This document shows positions 15,077 to 31,180 of a stretch of DNA of 64,000 nt, in pieces. This DNA is from Ficedula albicollis. Its lineage: Eukaryota > Chordata > Aves > Passeriformes > Muscicapidae. The stretch spans positions 61,349,029 to 61,413,028 of the forward strand of contig NC_021675.1 of NCBI RefSeq assembly GCF_000247815.1. Reading direction: 5' to 3'. The position numbers and the translations under genes are program-made. Every line of letters starts with the position of its first letter. The stretch's first letter is position 1. The notes beneath the pieces were generated by a model that was not told the DNA's origin, ran no database searches, and worked only from the letters and a program-made list of their open reading frames with translations.

Positions 15077-18000
15077 AATCAAAACGTGGAGAAAAGAGAA
15101 TTAAACATCTTGAAATGCCCATAATCTAATTCGCATAGCTACAACACCTTCATCTTTACACTTTATGATCAGTAAAGATACCCTTCCACTTCTCTGTGCC
15201 CCAGGTCCAAAGAAACCATTTAAAGTTGTTCTACCAACTTTAGCTAATACCCAATCCTCTCAGAAATTCCTAATGTCTTGTCTTTTCTCATGTACATTTT
15301 CCCTTTCTTTATGTTTTTGTGTGACAATTTTGGTTGCTTTAAAGGAATATTTTGTCTACCTCAGGCTGCTATATATCTTTTGTTATCTTACTGCCCAGAG
15401 ACTACAGGGAAGCTACAAGGTCACAGCAGAAGCATCAGTTTATTGGATCAGAGTGTGTCTGATGGGATTTTGAGCTTTAGATGCCCTGGAGGGAGATGGA
15501 AACTAGGGGTTAGCAACTGACACTGTTGCTCCTTACTTCTTGCCAGTGTTGGGAGTTTATTCTGCAGAATCAAAATTAGAAAATGAACGAATTCTCCAGC
15601 CCCAAGCTTTGCTGATAATTATTTTCCTTCCTGAAGAAATTGTATTTTACACCACCTAAAAGTCTCTCAGTGGGCTTATCCTGTGCAACAATGCTCACAG
15701 GGACAGAGGGAAGAAGAAATTAATACCATTAAATAAAGGTTGACTAGATAATTTATTGCTACTCTTACTTACATTCCTTGTTGTATTTAAGAAATTATGA
15801 GAGGTTTCTAATTGCATTTGATGGAAATAATTTCTGCCCCTGCATTGCTCCTCAGATGCTCTTTTGTGGGTTAATGGGTTGTTTGCCCAGCGCAGAAGAG
15901 GCTTTTCCTTATCTAGATTCAGAATTCCTCCTCTATGAATCAGATTTTCAGTTGCCTCCATTCCTCTTATCAGTAAAGACAAAGGTGGAAAGGAATCACG
16001 GAGAAACAAATTTTCAGCAATGGAGAAGCTTAACTACCCCTTTGACTGATGATTACAGAGTGAGAACAAGCACTGTTTTAACACTATTTCAAAAAAAAGT
16101 TTGAAAAAGAGCAGGTTTTAGTCCTTAGAACACAATGAAACTGTATTGAGCACATCGAGGATGATCACACTAAACCAACTCCCCCTTGGAATGCCAACTT
16201 TCCTGAAGATATTCAGAAGATAAGTAATGATAGAAAAGAACTATTTTTCTAATAATGCAGATGAAGGAAGCCCATTGTTATGAATTCTTGAGGAAAATGA
16301 ATAAAGACAATTTCATGCTGGCTCCTTGGCATAATGATAAAACAGAAGGTCTGTAGTCCTGTACTGAAAAGGGATATGAGTATTCCTGAAATCCAGAATC
16401 ATCTCTTCAACCTGTCAGACCTATTTTCCCTATTCTTGTGGTGCTAGGAATGCTCATTCTTAGCACTCCTTGGGCTTTGCATTCTCCTGGAAGTGACATC
16501 TCTGGTTAAGTGAAGTGGCAGGATTAATACACAATTGGAATTCAGAATATTTTCTGAATCTGGACTTCATAACAGCATGGCATGGAGTCTCATTTCAGAA
16601 ATGAATTAAAAAGGAGTAGGATAACTACACTTTCAAGTAGGCTGGCAAGCAGACAGGAGACCATAAATCAAGGTTAATGATAATGGCAATGTTCCAGTTT
16701 GGAAGGGAAGATGAACATAAGGAGTATTACAAGAATTGGTGCTAGGCCCAGCTTTACTTAAAGCCATTATTTATTATGTTAATGGAAACTAAGGAACAGT
16801 CAAGTCAGACCTTGCCAAAATCCACAGGAGAGGGAGAAGACATCTTGCCTAGCTTAATCTATCTGAGTCCTACTTGCTGAGGACATTTTAATTTTTGTAA
16901 ATTTTCTTGGAAAAAAAAAAGAAGAAGATAAAAACATACCTCAAAAAGTGACAAAGTTAAGAGGAAGGATCTACTGTTTGGAAACACCTTTCCACACATT
17001 TAGGAAAAGTCCAGATGATCCTAGTAGTCACATCACTGAAGTACTTTCAGGATAAATAAATGCTATTAAATATGGAAAAATGTTCAAATATGTTCTCTAC
17101 TGGATTTTCTTTGGAATGAGATACAGAGCTGGAGAAACATATTTTGAAATCTTGGTGCCAATGAAGAAGATTTAACACAAATCTTAGTGAGAACTATCTT
17201 TTAACGTTGAAGAGTTCCATAAACAAGTGGTTTTGTGCTTCATATGTAAACTTCAGATAGGTATTAAATAATTTAATTACAGTAAAGAAATGCATGTTGA
17301 ATTTGAAGGGTTAACATTATTGAATTAAAAGGCAACGAGTTAGCTTAACAAAGCATTGGAAGTTCAAAAAAAAGGGGTTTTTTTGCCAACTTATGACTAA
17401 GAAAGAGAAGAAAACCTGCTAGAAGTGTTTATTAAAGATGAAAACAGCAAGAGGAGTGATAGCCCAAGGGGAATGAGTAAGGAGGATGAACTCAGTGTAA
17501 CATTAAGATGAACATTAAAACTATTGCTTGATACTAAATTTCTTCACACTCAGAATTTGGTTTTCCCAAAAAGAAGATGGAAGACAAATAGCCTGAGTTG
17601 TGCTTTTGAAGTTGTTCGTTTGGTTTTTTTTAACTGGTTTTACAAAACAATGAGTGCACACTGTAGAGTGTGTTCCTATGCTGCCAATGTTGTGAGCAAA
17701 TCAGAAATGAAGTGAAATAAGGATGTGGCCCAGTAAAGTCAGAATGAAAGATTTTTTCATCAAGGGTACTATTAAGTTTTGATCAAGTAAAAATGAATGA
17801 GACAGAAAAAGCAATGAAATCAACACTCTAATTTAGTGGTTGGGTCGTTCCCTGAAAGATGCAAACACACTCTTCTAATTTTACTGCATTTAGGAGTTTT
17901 GCATCCTATTTTTACAGTATCCATAGTAATTGGAAAAGATATTTAAACAGGTCTTGCAACAAGGACTGGAACACGAGTCTGCCTTCATAAAGGAATATTT

Positions 18001-21000
18001 TAAACTGAAAAAAGAAGGATTATCTCTTGGCCTAGTGAATCTTTTATAACTCCAGTGAAAGCTGGCTGTCTAGAAGAGTGCATGAAGTCATCCTCCAACA
18101 GCTCAATGTTTAGATCCCATTCCTAGGACAAGTGAATTTGATATTCTTTAGGCTAAGTAAACAGCTGGAAATAGGTTTTTCACAGGCTGCATGAGTGCTC
18201 TGCCCACTGTGCTGGAAATAGGTTTTTCACAGGCTGCATGAGTACTCTGCCCATTGTATTAACAGATGACAAAACAGCACAACTGCCAAAACCTTTGCTG
18301 GCATTGCCATGAAAAATCTTATTCAGTAGACATGCTGAAAGAACTGTGATATATAAGAGAGGTAGGAGAATAGTCACAGTCTTCTGATGTAACTGATGTG
18401 CTGGGCTTTTCTGTGCTGTCAGTGCTGCAGCTTACCTGGCTGGTGCTGACTGGGTGCATAAGTTACTGGTGGAAATGAAGACATCAAGGAGCTACCATTT
18501 TGCAGTTACACAGCCTGTGCCACACATCTGACTTTTTATTGGCCATTCTGAAAACACAATGTGCTGACAGCAGCATCTGCCTGGGAATTCGCTGGAAAAG
18601 AACAGTCACACAGACAATAAAATCTCCAGAGCTGATTTTCAGGAAGCAGGAGTGGAGGACTGGTGTCTCTGCAGGCTGCCTATTTGCACTACATCACCTG
18701 TGTTATTAATCCTGGGAACCTTGTCACTGTCTGGAAACCATCTGCTTTGACTACACTCAGGACTTCTGAACCCCATTTCTACCTGGCCCAGAGCAATTCC
18801 CTACACTGCAGGTAGTCCATTAAACAACACACAATTCCTGTTTAGGGTTTAAAAAAGGAGCCTTTTGCTTTTTGCAGCTCTATTTGGATTTTTATTGACT
18901 GACTGTAGTAGACTATTATGTCACTTGCTCTGTAACAATGCACAAGCCATGAATGACATCAGTGTCAGAGATAAAAAAGAAAGGCCAAGGTCTGCAAAGG
19001 AGCTTAAGGTACTTAAATCCAAAACATAGAACCTTGGATTTTTTCATACATTTCAAAGAAATGGAATTCCCATCAGTGAACATGTCTAGATGTCTACATT
19101 TCTGGTGTTGGAAATATGGATTTCTTTCAGAATCCTGGTAGCACATGAGTATCTAAGGGTTCCTAAGCTCCACAGGCTTTGTCAGTCTTCCTCACGATGT
19201 CCCTGTCCCCTGGGGCACACACTCAGGACATGTTCCAGTGCTGCCTGGAGAAAAGCTGGGAGAAGGAGGTAAAATCTCTAGTCTTTGGCAATGCAATGAA
19301 GAAGATACTCCATGCACAAAAATTTTCCCCATGTCAAGTTTGATCCAGATGTTTTTTGCTGAGACTGTTTTTTCATATAGGTCAGTGAAGCCTCTCCTGT
19401 CTGTAGCTCCCCTCAGTCTTTAGTGAGCACCTTCCACAGAAGAATAAGTACATTTCTGAGTGCTCACTGGTCTGTCAGGAGGGGATCAAGCCCACAGGGT
19501 TGTTGGTGCCCAGGCTGACTTTTGTCCTCTTGAGGTTTCTGAACGGATAATTTCACTGTGCAGAAGCTGTTGAATAATCACTGGGTGGTGGAGGAAAGTG
19601 GTGAAAATTCTCTCTGTTTTCACTGGCAAGGCACTGTACCTGGTTTATGGGCAATACAAACGAGGCTCCTCTGCCTGTATGAGCACTGCAACCATGTGGA
19701 TGTTTGGCACTGAGGGACATTTGCATCTTCACTTTGTGAGAAAAATGCTGGGCTAAGATGGGGCCTCATTCAAGGCAAAAGTCATCCCAGGTGTTAAGTA
19801 AGGGTAACAAGCCCTTGCATTTTCAGGGCTGTGACAAGCAGTCCATAGAATAATGATGGAATGGAAAACAGCAGATCTGTCCTAGGCTCTCTAAAATTTG
19901 GGAGGTTTTAGATCATGGAGCAGGACTGAGCAGGAGCTCCTAACCACCAGTACAGGTGCTCTGCTAGTCTGAGTTAAAGTACCCACACAATATCTTGTGA
20001 TGCAGAGAAATATTGAGTCTCTCAGCAGCACAAATAGGCCATGGCTTTAAGAATCATGAAAGATGGATGCCTGGGTGGCAAACACATGAAAACCATCTGA
20101 AACGCCATCAAAAGAGTTTTCTTGTTTCTTAACTAGGTGTACTATTACCTGTGTCACAGGCCAGTCCTAGATGGATGTTTAAAAAGCTCTTTGCTGGCTC
20201 AGGTTGCACTTGATAGCTTCAAAACACTGCAAGCAGCCCTGCCATTGCCTGCAGGGTGTGCTCAGAGTGAGGCTGAAGAAATGGAATTGAAACAGCGTTC
20301 TTGGGGTGGGTGGATCCCTTGTCACCAGCTTTTGGCAAGGTAGCTGCTGTGTCAAGGCTGTGCCTGCCTTCAAGTCTGCATTTTCAGACACTGTGTTCTT
20401 GTCTCAGATCTTCAGATATCCCTGATGTTTCATGTCATTTCTAATGGCAAAAAATATCTCTGCCTTTTATTTCTATTAAAAACCTGCTGTCTAGCTCAAA
20501 CCAGATCCTTGATTTTTGGAACACTCTCCAGTATCTACCTGGACTACTGCTAAAATAAAAATCCATTTGCTTCTCTTTCAGTAATGCACTCAAATATGGT
20601 CTCTGCAAAATGCAATTTCCATCTAATGCTTGAACTAGACCTCATGAAATAAGATGCTGAGAAAGATTTACGAGTCACTGAAGCTCAAGCTAATGTGCTG
20701 ATAGCTGTGGAATTTCAGATGTTTAAATAAAAAGCACTCACAGCTGCAGCAGAAGTTTCCTAATTTGCCAAGAACCCTTACAAAATAACCCTCCAAACTG
20801 GTAAGTAAAGGTTTAGACTATATATGTACACTTGACTTTTATACAATTTTAAATCCTTGCAGACAATTAAAAATAGTTGTGGAATCATCTTTATCTGTAA
20901 AAATACTTCTGAGGGTAGAACAAGCAAGCAAGAGTGAGATGGAGCTTTCTGTCTGCTCTGCTCTGGGAATTCTCCTAGATGCATACACCTGATGGCACCT

Positions 21001-22044
21001 ACTCTGCAGAATAGCTGCTAAAACCTCCAGAGTCCTCTGGGAAGACTCTTACTGACTTACCCTCCATTGAGACTTTCCCTGGCTTCCAAGCACAGCATAA
21101 AGAGCATAACAGACCAGCTCCTGCCTTGAATAATCATTTGAAAGATTCAGTGGTGTTAAGTGAATGTTTTACTTAGCTAAAGGCTGCAACACCAATTTCA
21201 TTATTAAAAATAATGGAGGATTTGATGCAATGGAAAGCTGATTTACAAATATGTCACATGCCAAATCCAACTTTCAGGTTTCTTGGTTCGCTTAATGTTA
21301 TTTCAAGATGTCAAATGGACCATACACTGCATTTTCTGCAGGAAAGAGACTGCAATCCACTTTTATATGTTTCATCCTTATAGTAAGTGCTCTGAAGAAG
21401 GATAAAAACCATTTGAGAAGACAGGCAGTGCTTATAATCATGTAGCTGGGATTGTTTAAGAGCATTATTATTTTTCCAGTGTATATATGCTGGCATTATG
21501 CTGCTTTGGATACAGTCATGAATGTATATTAATAAATACTTTTTTACCAGTATAATTCCTTGCCTGGCCAAAATCAGCTACACAAGTATAAGCATATGTA
21601 TATAAGCACAACTGTGTTTATACCATTACCAGCTGCAGTTGAAGCCTCTTGTACAGGCAAACCCAAGCCCTTCAACTCTTCAGAATACACCAAAATGGCA
21701 CCAGCCTTAATGTTTAGAGATCTGACCCTCTTTTGTAAACAAATTATAAATTACTCCTCTGTGTTTGGGGAATAGTCCTTAAGTGAACATATTTAAAAGA
21801 GATGTTGTACTTCCAACGGAGACACTGGAAACATTTAGGGTTTTTTTTGCAGTGTCTTTCAAAAACCAGTTGTGTCAAGCATGCCAAGTGTTCGATGTTG
21901 GTTTTCTGACAGGAGAGCTTAGAAATGTATTGTTTGGGCTGGTTTTGGATAACACAAATGTTTCCATACTTTGATGAATCCTTGATGTTGTAGTACTTTA
22001 GAAGAAAGATGACAACAACATCAAACTTCAGTCAAGGCCTTTCT
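15077..22044. other. Intergenic DNA, no gene seen
   Basis: Unique AT-rich sequence with one tandem duplication (18165). No exon, RNA gene or recognisable transposon was identified. Confidence 0.55.
18165..18258. repeat. Two-copy tandem duplication, unit 47
   Basis: ctggaaataggtttttcaca begins copies at 18165 and 18212. They differ at two or three positions. Confidence 0.94.
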
Positions 22045-22230
22045 TATTTCAGTTTCATCTAGTTCCAATCCCCTGTCAGGGACAGAGACACCTCCTACTA
22101 GATCAGGTTATCCAGAGTCCCACCCAGCCTGGTCATGAACATATCCTGGGATGGGCAGTCCACAACCTCTCTGGGAAACCTGTCCCAGTGTCTCACCACC
22201 CTCGCAGTGAAGAATTTCTTCCTTTTATCC

Positions 22231-23715
22231 AATCCAATCCAATCCAATCCAATCCAATCCAATCCAATCCAATCCAATCCAATCCAATCCAATCCAATCC
22301 AATCCAATCCAATCCAATCCAATCCAATCCAATCCAATCCAATCCAATCCAATCCAATCCAATCCAATCCAATCCAATCCAATCCAATCCAATCCAATCC
22401 AATCCAATCCAATCCAATCCAATCCAATCCAATCCAATCCAATCCAATCCAATCCAATCCAATCCAATCCAATCCAATCCAATCCAATCCAATCCAATCC
22501 AATCCAATCCAATCCAATCCAATCCAATCCAATCCAATCCAATCCAATCCAATCCAATCCAATCCAATCCAATCCAATCCAATCCAATCCAATCCAATCC
22601 AATCCAATCCAATCCAATCCAATCCAATCCAATCCAATCCAATCCAATCCAATCCAATCCAATCCAATCCAATCCAATCCAATCCAATCCAATCCAATCC
22701 AATCCAATCCAATCCAATCCAATCCAATCCAATCCAATCCAATCCAATCCAATCCAATCCAATCCAATCCAATCCAATCCAATCCAATCCAATCCAATCC
22801 AATCCAATCCAATCCAATCCAATCCAATCCAATCCAATCCAATCCAATCCAATCCAATCCAATCCAATCCAATCCAATCCAATCCAATCCAATCCAATCC
22901 AATCCAATCCAATCCAATCCAATCCAATCCAATCCAATCCAATCCAATCCAATCCAATCCAATCCAATCCAATCCAATCCAATCCAATCCAATCCAATCC
23001 AATCCAATCCAATCCAATCCAATCCAATCCAATCCAATCCAATCCAATCCAATCCAATCCAATCCAATCCAATCCAATCCAATCCAATCCAATCCAATCC
23101 AATCCAATCCAATCCAATCCAATCCAATCCAATCCAATCCAATCCAATCCAATCCAATCCAATCCAATCCAATCCAATCCAATCCAATCCAATCCAATCC
23201 AATCCAATCCAATCCAATCCAATCCAATCCAATCCAATCCAATCCAATCCAATCCAATCCAATCCAATCCAATCCAATCCAATCCAATCCAATCCAATCC
23301 AATCCAATCCAATCCAATCCAATCCAATCCAATCCAATCCAATCCAATCCAATCCAATCCAATCCAATCCAATCCAATCCAATCCAATCCAATCCAATCC
23401 AATCCAATCCAATCCAATCCAATCCAATCCAATCCAATCCAATCCAATCCAATCCAATCCAATCCAATCCAATCCAATCCAATCCAATCCAATCCAATCC
23501 AATCCAATCCAATCCAATCCAATCCAATCCAATCCAATCCAATCCAATCCAATCCAATCCAATCCAATCCAATCCAATCCAATCCAATCCAATCCAATCC
23601 AATCCAATCCAATCCAATCCAATCCAATCCAATCCAATCCAATCCAATCCAATCCAATCCAATCCAATCCAATCCAATCCAATCCAATCCAATCCAATCC
23701 AATCCAATCCAATCC
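22231..23715. repeat. (AATCC)n pentanucleotide array, about 297 copies
   Basis: A pure array of AATCC (GGATT on the other strand) over 1,485 bases, with its first interruption at 23716. It is inserted exactly inside a CR1 element: CR1 sequence runs up to ttcttcctttta on the left and resumes with cagtttaaagccacc on the right. Intact CR1 copies have a short ctaatctaa-like stretch at this point, which probably seeded the expansion. Every frame without a stop gives a false repetitive protein. Confidence 0.97.
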
Positions 23716-23740
23716 ACCAATCCAATCCAATCCAATCCAA

Positions 23741-24010
23741 AATTCACTCCAGTCCAGTCCAATCCAATCCAATCCAATCCAATCCAATTCACTCCAGTCC
23801 AGTCCAATCCAATCCAATCCAATCCAATCCAATTCACTCCAGTCCAGTCCAATCCAATCCAATCCAATCCAATCCAATTCACTCCAGTCCAGTCCAATCC
23901 AATCCAATCCAATCCAATCCAATTCACTCCAGTCCAGTCCAATCCAATCCAATCCAATCCAATCCAATTCACTCCAGTCCAGTCCAATCCAATCCAATCC
24001 AATCCAATCC
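23741..24010. repeat. 45-base higher-order repeat, 6 copies
   Basis: Directly after the pure AATCC array come six identical 45-base units. Each is made of aattcactcc agtccagtcc and five AATCC pentamers. The unit is a higher-order derivative of the pentamer, made by duplicating a block that had gained substitutions. Confidence 0.96.
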
Positions 24011-24235
24011 CTTCTTTCAGTTTAAAGCCACCCCCATTTGTCCCATCACTACAAGCCCTTGTCAAAAGCCCCTCTCCAGCTCTCCTTGATCCCCTTGAGG
24101 CACCGGGAGCTGCCCTAAATTCTCCTCTATGGACTGAACAACTCCAACTCTCTCAGACTGTCTTCACAGGAGACATGCTCCAGCCCTCTGATCACAACCT
24201 GGACATGGACTGGCCACCTCACACGTGGGCTCTTG

Positions 24236-26375
24236 GTGACCACCATCCTATGAGAGAGCACTGTAAACCAGGTAGTAACTTCTGCGCTAACACACAGAGT
24301 TAATTTAGAACCAGAAGCAAAAGTTTCATGTCAAAATAATTAAAAATACACAGCCAAAAGATACAACACAGACATTTCTGACAATCTGTTGATTGAGCTG
24401 GTTGCCTGTCCATCCATGGCATTACTCTCAACTCAGATGATCCATTAATAGTTAGGGGAAGTTGGCTGTGAATGTGTTTATTGGTAAAGAAATGCATCTT
24501 CTAAAGCAGTGGGAATTTAACATAGAAAATGATCTTGCTTCTGTTCTAAGAAATGGACATAAGTTAGACGTAAATCCAGTTAATTTTTTTTAATTTGCTG
24601 GTTGTTGGAGAAGTCAGTGCTTTTCAAGGCTTGACCCAAAGCTCATTGAAGTCATTCAATTCCATTGAATTTCTCTCTCTCTCTCTCTCTCTCTCTCTTC
24701 TTTCCTGTTATCTCCAGCCCCTTAGTAAGTGTGTATTTGCAATGCCTCAGCTTCCATGATTCATTTTATTGCTCAAACTTCACACTCTGAGATGGCATGA
24801 ATGTGTGATATCAGTTTAAGGAGAATAAAAATCACTAGACAATTGTTCCAAGGGCATTTGGGACCACCTAGCATTAAATGAGGTTATGTATTTTCAGTTC
24901 ATCTTGCTGCAGCCAGTCAGTACGTGTCATTCTGAGAAGACACAGCTGAGTTAGGATGATTTCCAGCTCACTGTAGGTTTTTGGGAATTTGCTGCAACAA
25001 ACGAATACTCATCTCTCCTAGGGGAAGGAACCTACTAGACATCACTGGGTGTGTGAAACAAATATCTTCCAAGGGACCAGCAGCATCAGATGCTATTTGA
25101 CCACTGATAAAACAAGACACAGGCAGCTCAGAACAGGCAGTAAATTTTATATTTTGCAGAACAAATGTCTTTGCAAGCGCGAATTCAGCATTTAATCAAA
25201 GCTTGTGGTCACAAGAAAGTTGTCAGTTTTGTTTTCCCTTGTTCCTTCTTTCTTCTTGTGAGTTGCTTTTATTAACACTGTCTTTGATGTTTCATAGAAA
25301 GTCTTCTCATTTTCTTGCTGTTTTTATGAGATATACTGCTGCAAAGCTATTGCTATGCAAAATGCTTCAGTGTTAAACTTCACTTTGTTTTCAATGTTTT
25401 AAAAATAGTTCTTATTTAAATATCCTCTAGCATTGAAGAGAATAATTGAGCCATTTTCTTTATGGGTTATGTTGAACCATATTTATGCCACAGAGTGACT
25501 TCACATTTTATTCATTAATTTAGTTTGAGAGAGTAGCTGTTTGACATGCAGCAATTTCAAGCCAATTCTACTTTTTAAAATCCTTCTAATCAAATTGGAT
25601 AACCTCCTGATATAAATATTTAATTTTAAAAATCCTCACACTTGTGATAATTTTTTATTCTGTGTTGTAATTTTCAAACTGTTCTTCCATGCATGAAGAA
25701 ACTGATATTACCCTTATATAAACATGAAGACATTAACATTTGTCTTCTACCTTCCAGTCAGCTTGTGTAAACAGGCTTCAGTATAATTAACTAGTTTAAT
25801 GTTTGGGACTCAGTTTGGACATATGACAATGCTGTGTCTGCTCCTGTCTGTAGCTCTTGATAGAGTAGCTAATTTGAGGCAGAAATTGCAGATTTCCTAA
25901 TGAATTTACCAAAACTTGGCCATAGTAAGGAGGAAGCATGGCACTGCCTGTCTCTGAAGGGCTGGGTCCAGCCTCTGGGGCCCCAGCTGTGCAGACATCA
26001 CCCTGCTATTGAACAGCCTCGTGTCCGCTGGAACCCCTTTGTGTCCTTGGTCCAGGACAGCTCTGGACACGGCAGGACAGTGCTGGGCTGGCACCACAGA
26101 GGGGGCTCAGAGCCCAGTGCCACCGCCAGGCACCAGCAGTCCCTGGGCACTGCCTGTCCTGGCAGCTGCACCAAGGACACTGGGACTAGCTCTCACCCCA
26201 CCAGGGCATCATCTGGGCTTGTGTCCTAGCACAGACACTCATTTTTCAAAGGCTCAACTCAGAGATGACATTTAAAGAATAGTTGGAGTGAAAGAAGGAG
26301 TAGGCAAATGCAAAACTGGTCTTTTAGGTCATATTCTAATGATTACAAATTGAGCCAAAATATGAGAGAGGTTAG
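24236..26375. other. Intergenic DNA, GC-rich patch, no gene seen
   Basis: AT-rich until about 25920. A GC-rich patch at 25920-26225 is open in several frames on both strands (up to 109 codons). Its predicted peptides are Pro, Ser and Gly-rich without a family signature, so I do not call a gene. Confidence 0.5.
24672..24698. repeat. (CT)n microsatellite
   Basis: A short pure CT dinucleotide tract. Confidence 0.95.
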
Positions 26376-29869
<3,494 letters not shown>

Positions 29870-29900
29870 GATATAACTTCCCACCACATCCTATTTCTAG
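29870..29900 (-). pseudogene. Possible start of a relic ACOX3 terminal exon
   Basis: 106 bases beyond the donor of the relic exon at 30007-30083, the minus strand has ctgcag followed by CTA, a few altered codons, then ATGTGGTGGGAA, giving M-W-W-E-V-I. ACOX3 exon K begins with cag, CTA and then ATGTGGGGAGAG (M-W-G-E-I-L) at nearly the same spacing. One base would have been lost. After this point the resemblance fades, so this may be a chance match. Confidence 0.3.
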
Positions 29901-30006
29901 CTGCAGGCCTTTTGAAAATGCACCAGCATCCCAGTGGCAGAAGTGGCATTGTTGTCTGAGCTCTCTGGTGACAGAGCTTTCCAATAACAGCAAGTCTCAT
30001 CTTCAC

Positions 30007-30083
30007 CTCTCCATCAGGGCTGCCAGGGGGTGAGTTCAGAATTAAGTCAGGAGGGGCAAAGACATCACTGCATCATCTTTCAG
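30007..30083 (-). pseudogene. ACOX3-like exon relic (copy of exon J, frameshifted)
   Basis: The minus strand starts with codons for LKDDAV, then after a missing piece continues in another frame DVFAPPDLILNS followed by PPGSPDGE. This lines up along its whole length with ACOX3 exon J (49628-49714), but 10 bases covering the A-L-V codons are gone (77 bases against 87), so the frame is broken. The donor after GGAGAG is kept as gtgaag. At the acceptor, the cag in front of exon J is replaced by ggg, with a nearby aag two codons' distance away at most. It differs from exon J at many positions, so it is not a recent copy. It lies 16 kb past the end of ACOX3, in the same orientation. I read it as the remains of an old tandem duplicate of ACOX3. 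Confidence 0.85.
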
Positions 30084-31071
30084 CCCTTCGAAAAAAACAA
30101 AGAGCACATACTTGGCAGCACTTTAATTTCTATGGTTACTTATGAATAACAGCACAGCTGGGGAACTGTTGCTGCAACCCACTAGCAGAGATCATTTGAG
30201 AGGTCACACTTAAGTAGATCCATTAAAAAAGCACTTTTCTTTCAGAGATAATAAAACTGAGGACTGTAGGTTGTACTCTTTATGTTACTACCAAGTGGAC
30301 TATTCTGCTAGTCATAGATTTGTCCGCATTGTTTTGAAAGCAATAGGAAGAAGGATGGCTTTTTATTTAAGACAACAACCAGGGCTGATGATTTCTGGAC
30401 AAAATCTTGACCAGGAACATGATTCACTGAGATTTTGTCAGTCACAGATGTGGATGTCTCCCATGCTAATGCAGGCCAGTTGGAGAGCTTTCTGGCTGGG
30501 GAGACCTGCATCAAGGCTTTGCTTTCTACCAAGGGGACAGCAGAGTCCAGAATTTTCCAGCAAAGTCCAGAAAAAATAATTGAGTAACCCTGAATCAGAA
30601 TGATTTGGGAACTGTGACACAGATTTCCTGTACAACCTGGGTGAAATGGCTGCTTTGTGCCTTCAGTTTTGGTCTTTATTTTGTTTCTCAGTTATCAGGG
30701 CAGCAGCCATGAAGCCCTGGTAACGTCATTGCAGCCAAATATATCTTTAATTGGTGGAACAGACTTTAAAAGCTTTTTGGCCAAGGAAAGATTATTGCTT
30801 TGTGTTTCACAGTGTTCTAATCAGGAGGGAAGTGAAGGTGCAATTCACCCTTGTTTTGTCTGCCATGCACTTACTGTGGTGTCCTCTGAACCAAATTCAC
30901 TCCTGAGCAGCCAGGGATAAGGAGTAAAATAAGGACTTGAAGTTCTTCTTTTACTTTTGCAAATTTGAAAAGGCAGCATGTCATCAGGGAATGGAAGAAC
31001 TGTTATTTTACATGTTTCTGTGAAGAATTTTAAAGGACACTATTACAAATAGAAAATAATTACTAAACCTA
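30084..31071. other. Region upstream of the ACOX3 exon relic
   Basis: If a whole ACOX3 copy once stood here, older exons would lie on the minus strand at these coordinates and above. I could not recognise any. A short match (tagcagaga) to exon I at 30184 is too weak to use. Confidence 0.45.
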
Positions 31072-31180
31072 GAATCACAGAATCATAAATCACGGTTTGG
31101 TTTGGGAGGGACCTTAAAGATCATCTTATCCCAGCCCCCACCACGGGCAGGGATGTCACCCACTGGGTCAGGTTTCTGCA
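31072..31180 (-). mobile_element. Short CR1 LINE 3' end
   Basis: The sequence agaatcacagaatcataaat, followed by ggtttgggagggaccttaaa, gatcatcttatcccagcccc and a degraded block resembling cactagaccaggttgc, is the reverse complement of the last 100 or so bases of a CR1 element, including its terminal octamer-like repeats. Confidence 0.85.

Larger units (their letters stand above)
22045..24235 (-). mobile_element. CR1 LINE fragment interrupted by the AATCC array
   Basis: The left part (22045-22230) has agttccaatcccctgtcagg, the block resembling tccactagaccaggttgctc, the cacaacctctctggg block, and tctcaccaccctcgcagtga, all typical of the 3' region of avian CR1 seen in reverse complement. The right part (24011-24235) continues with agtttaaagccacccccatt, tcactacaagccctt and ctccagccctctgatcac. 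The element sense strand is minus. It is 5'-truncated and now split by about 1.8 kb of satellite-like repeat. Confidence 0.88.

Noticed and set aside
22098..24303. Long repetitive frames (NPIQS and WIGLD repeats) over the AATCC array
   Set aside because: A pentamer array without stop codons is open on both strands. The flanks are CR1 sequence and not exons.
30184..30240. Possible relic of ACOX3 exon I next to the exon J relic
   Set aside because: Only about nine bases (tagcagaga and neighbours) agree, and the rest does not align.
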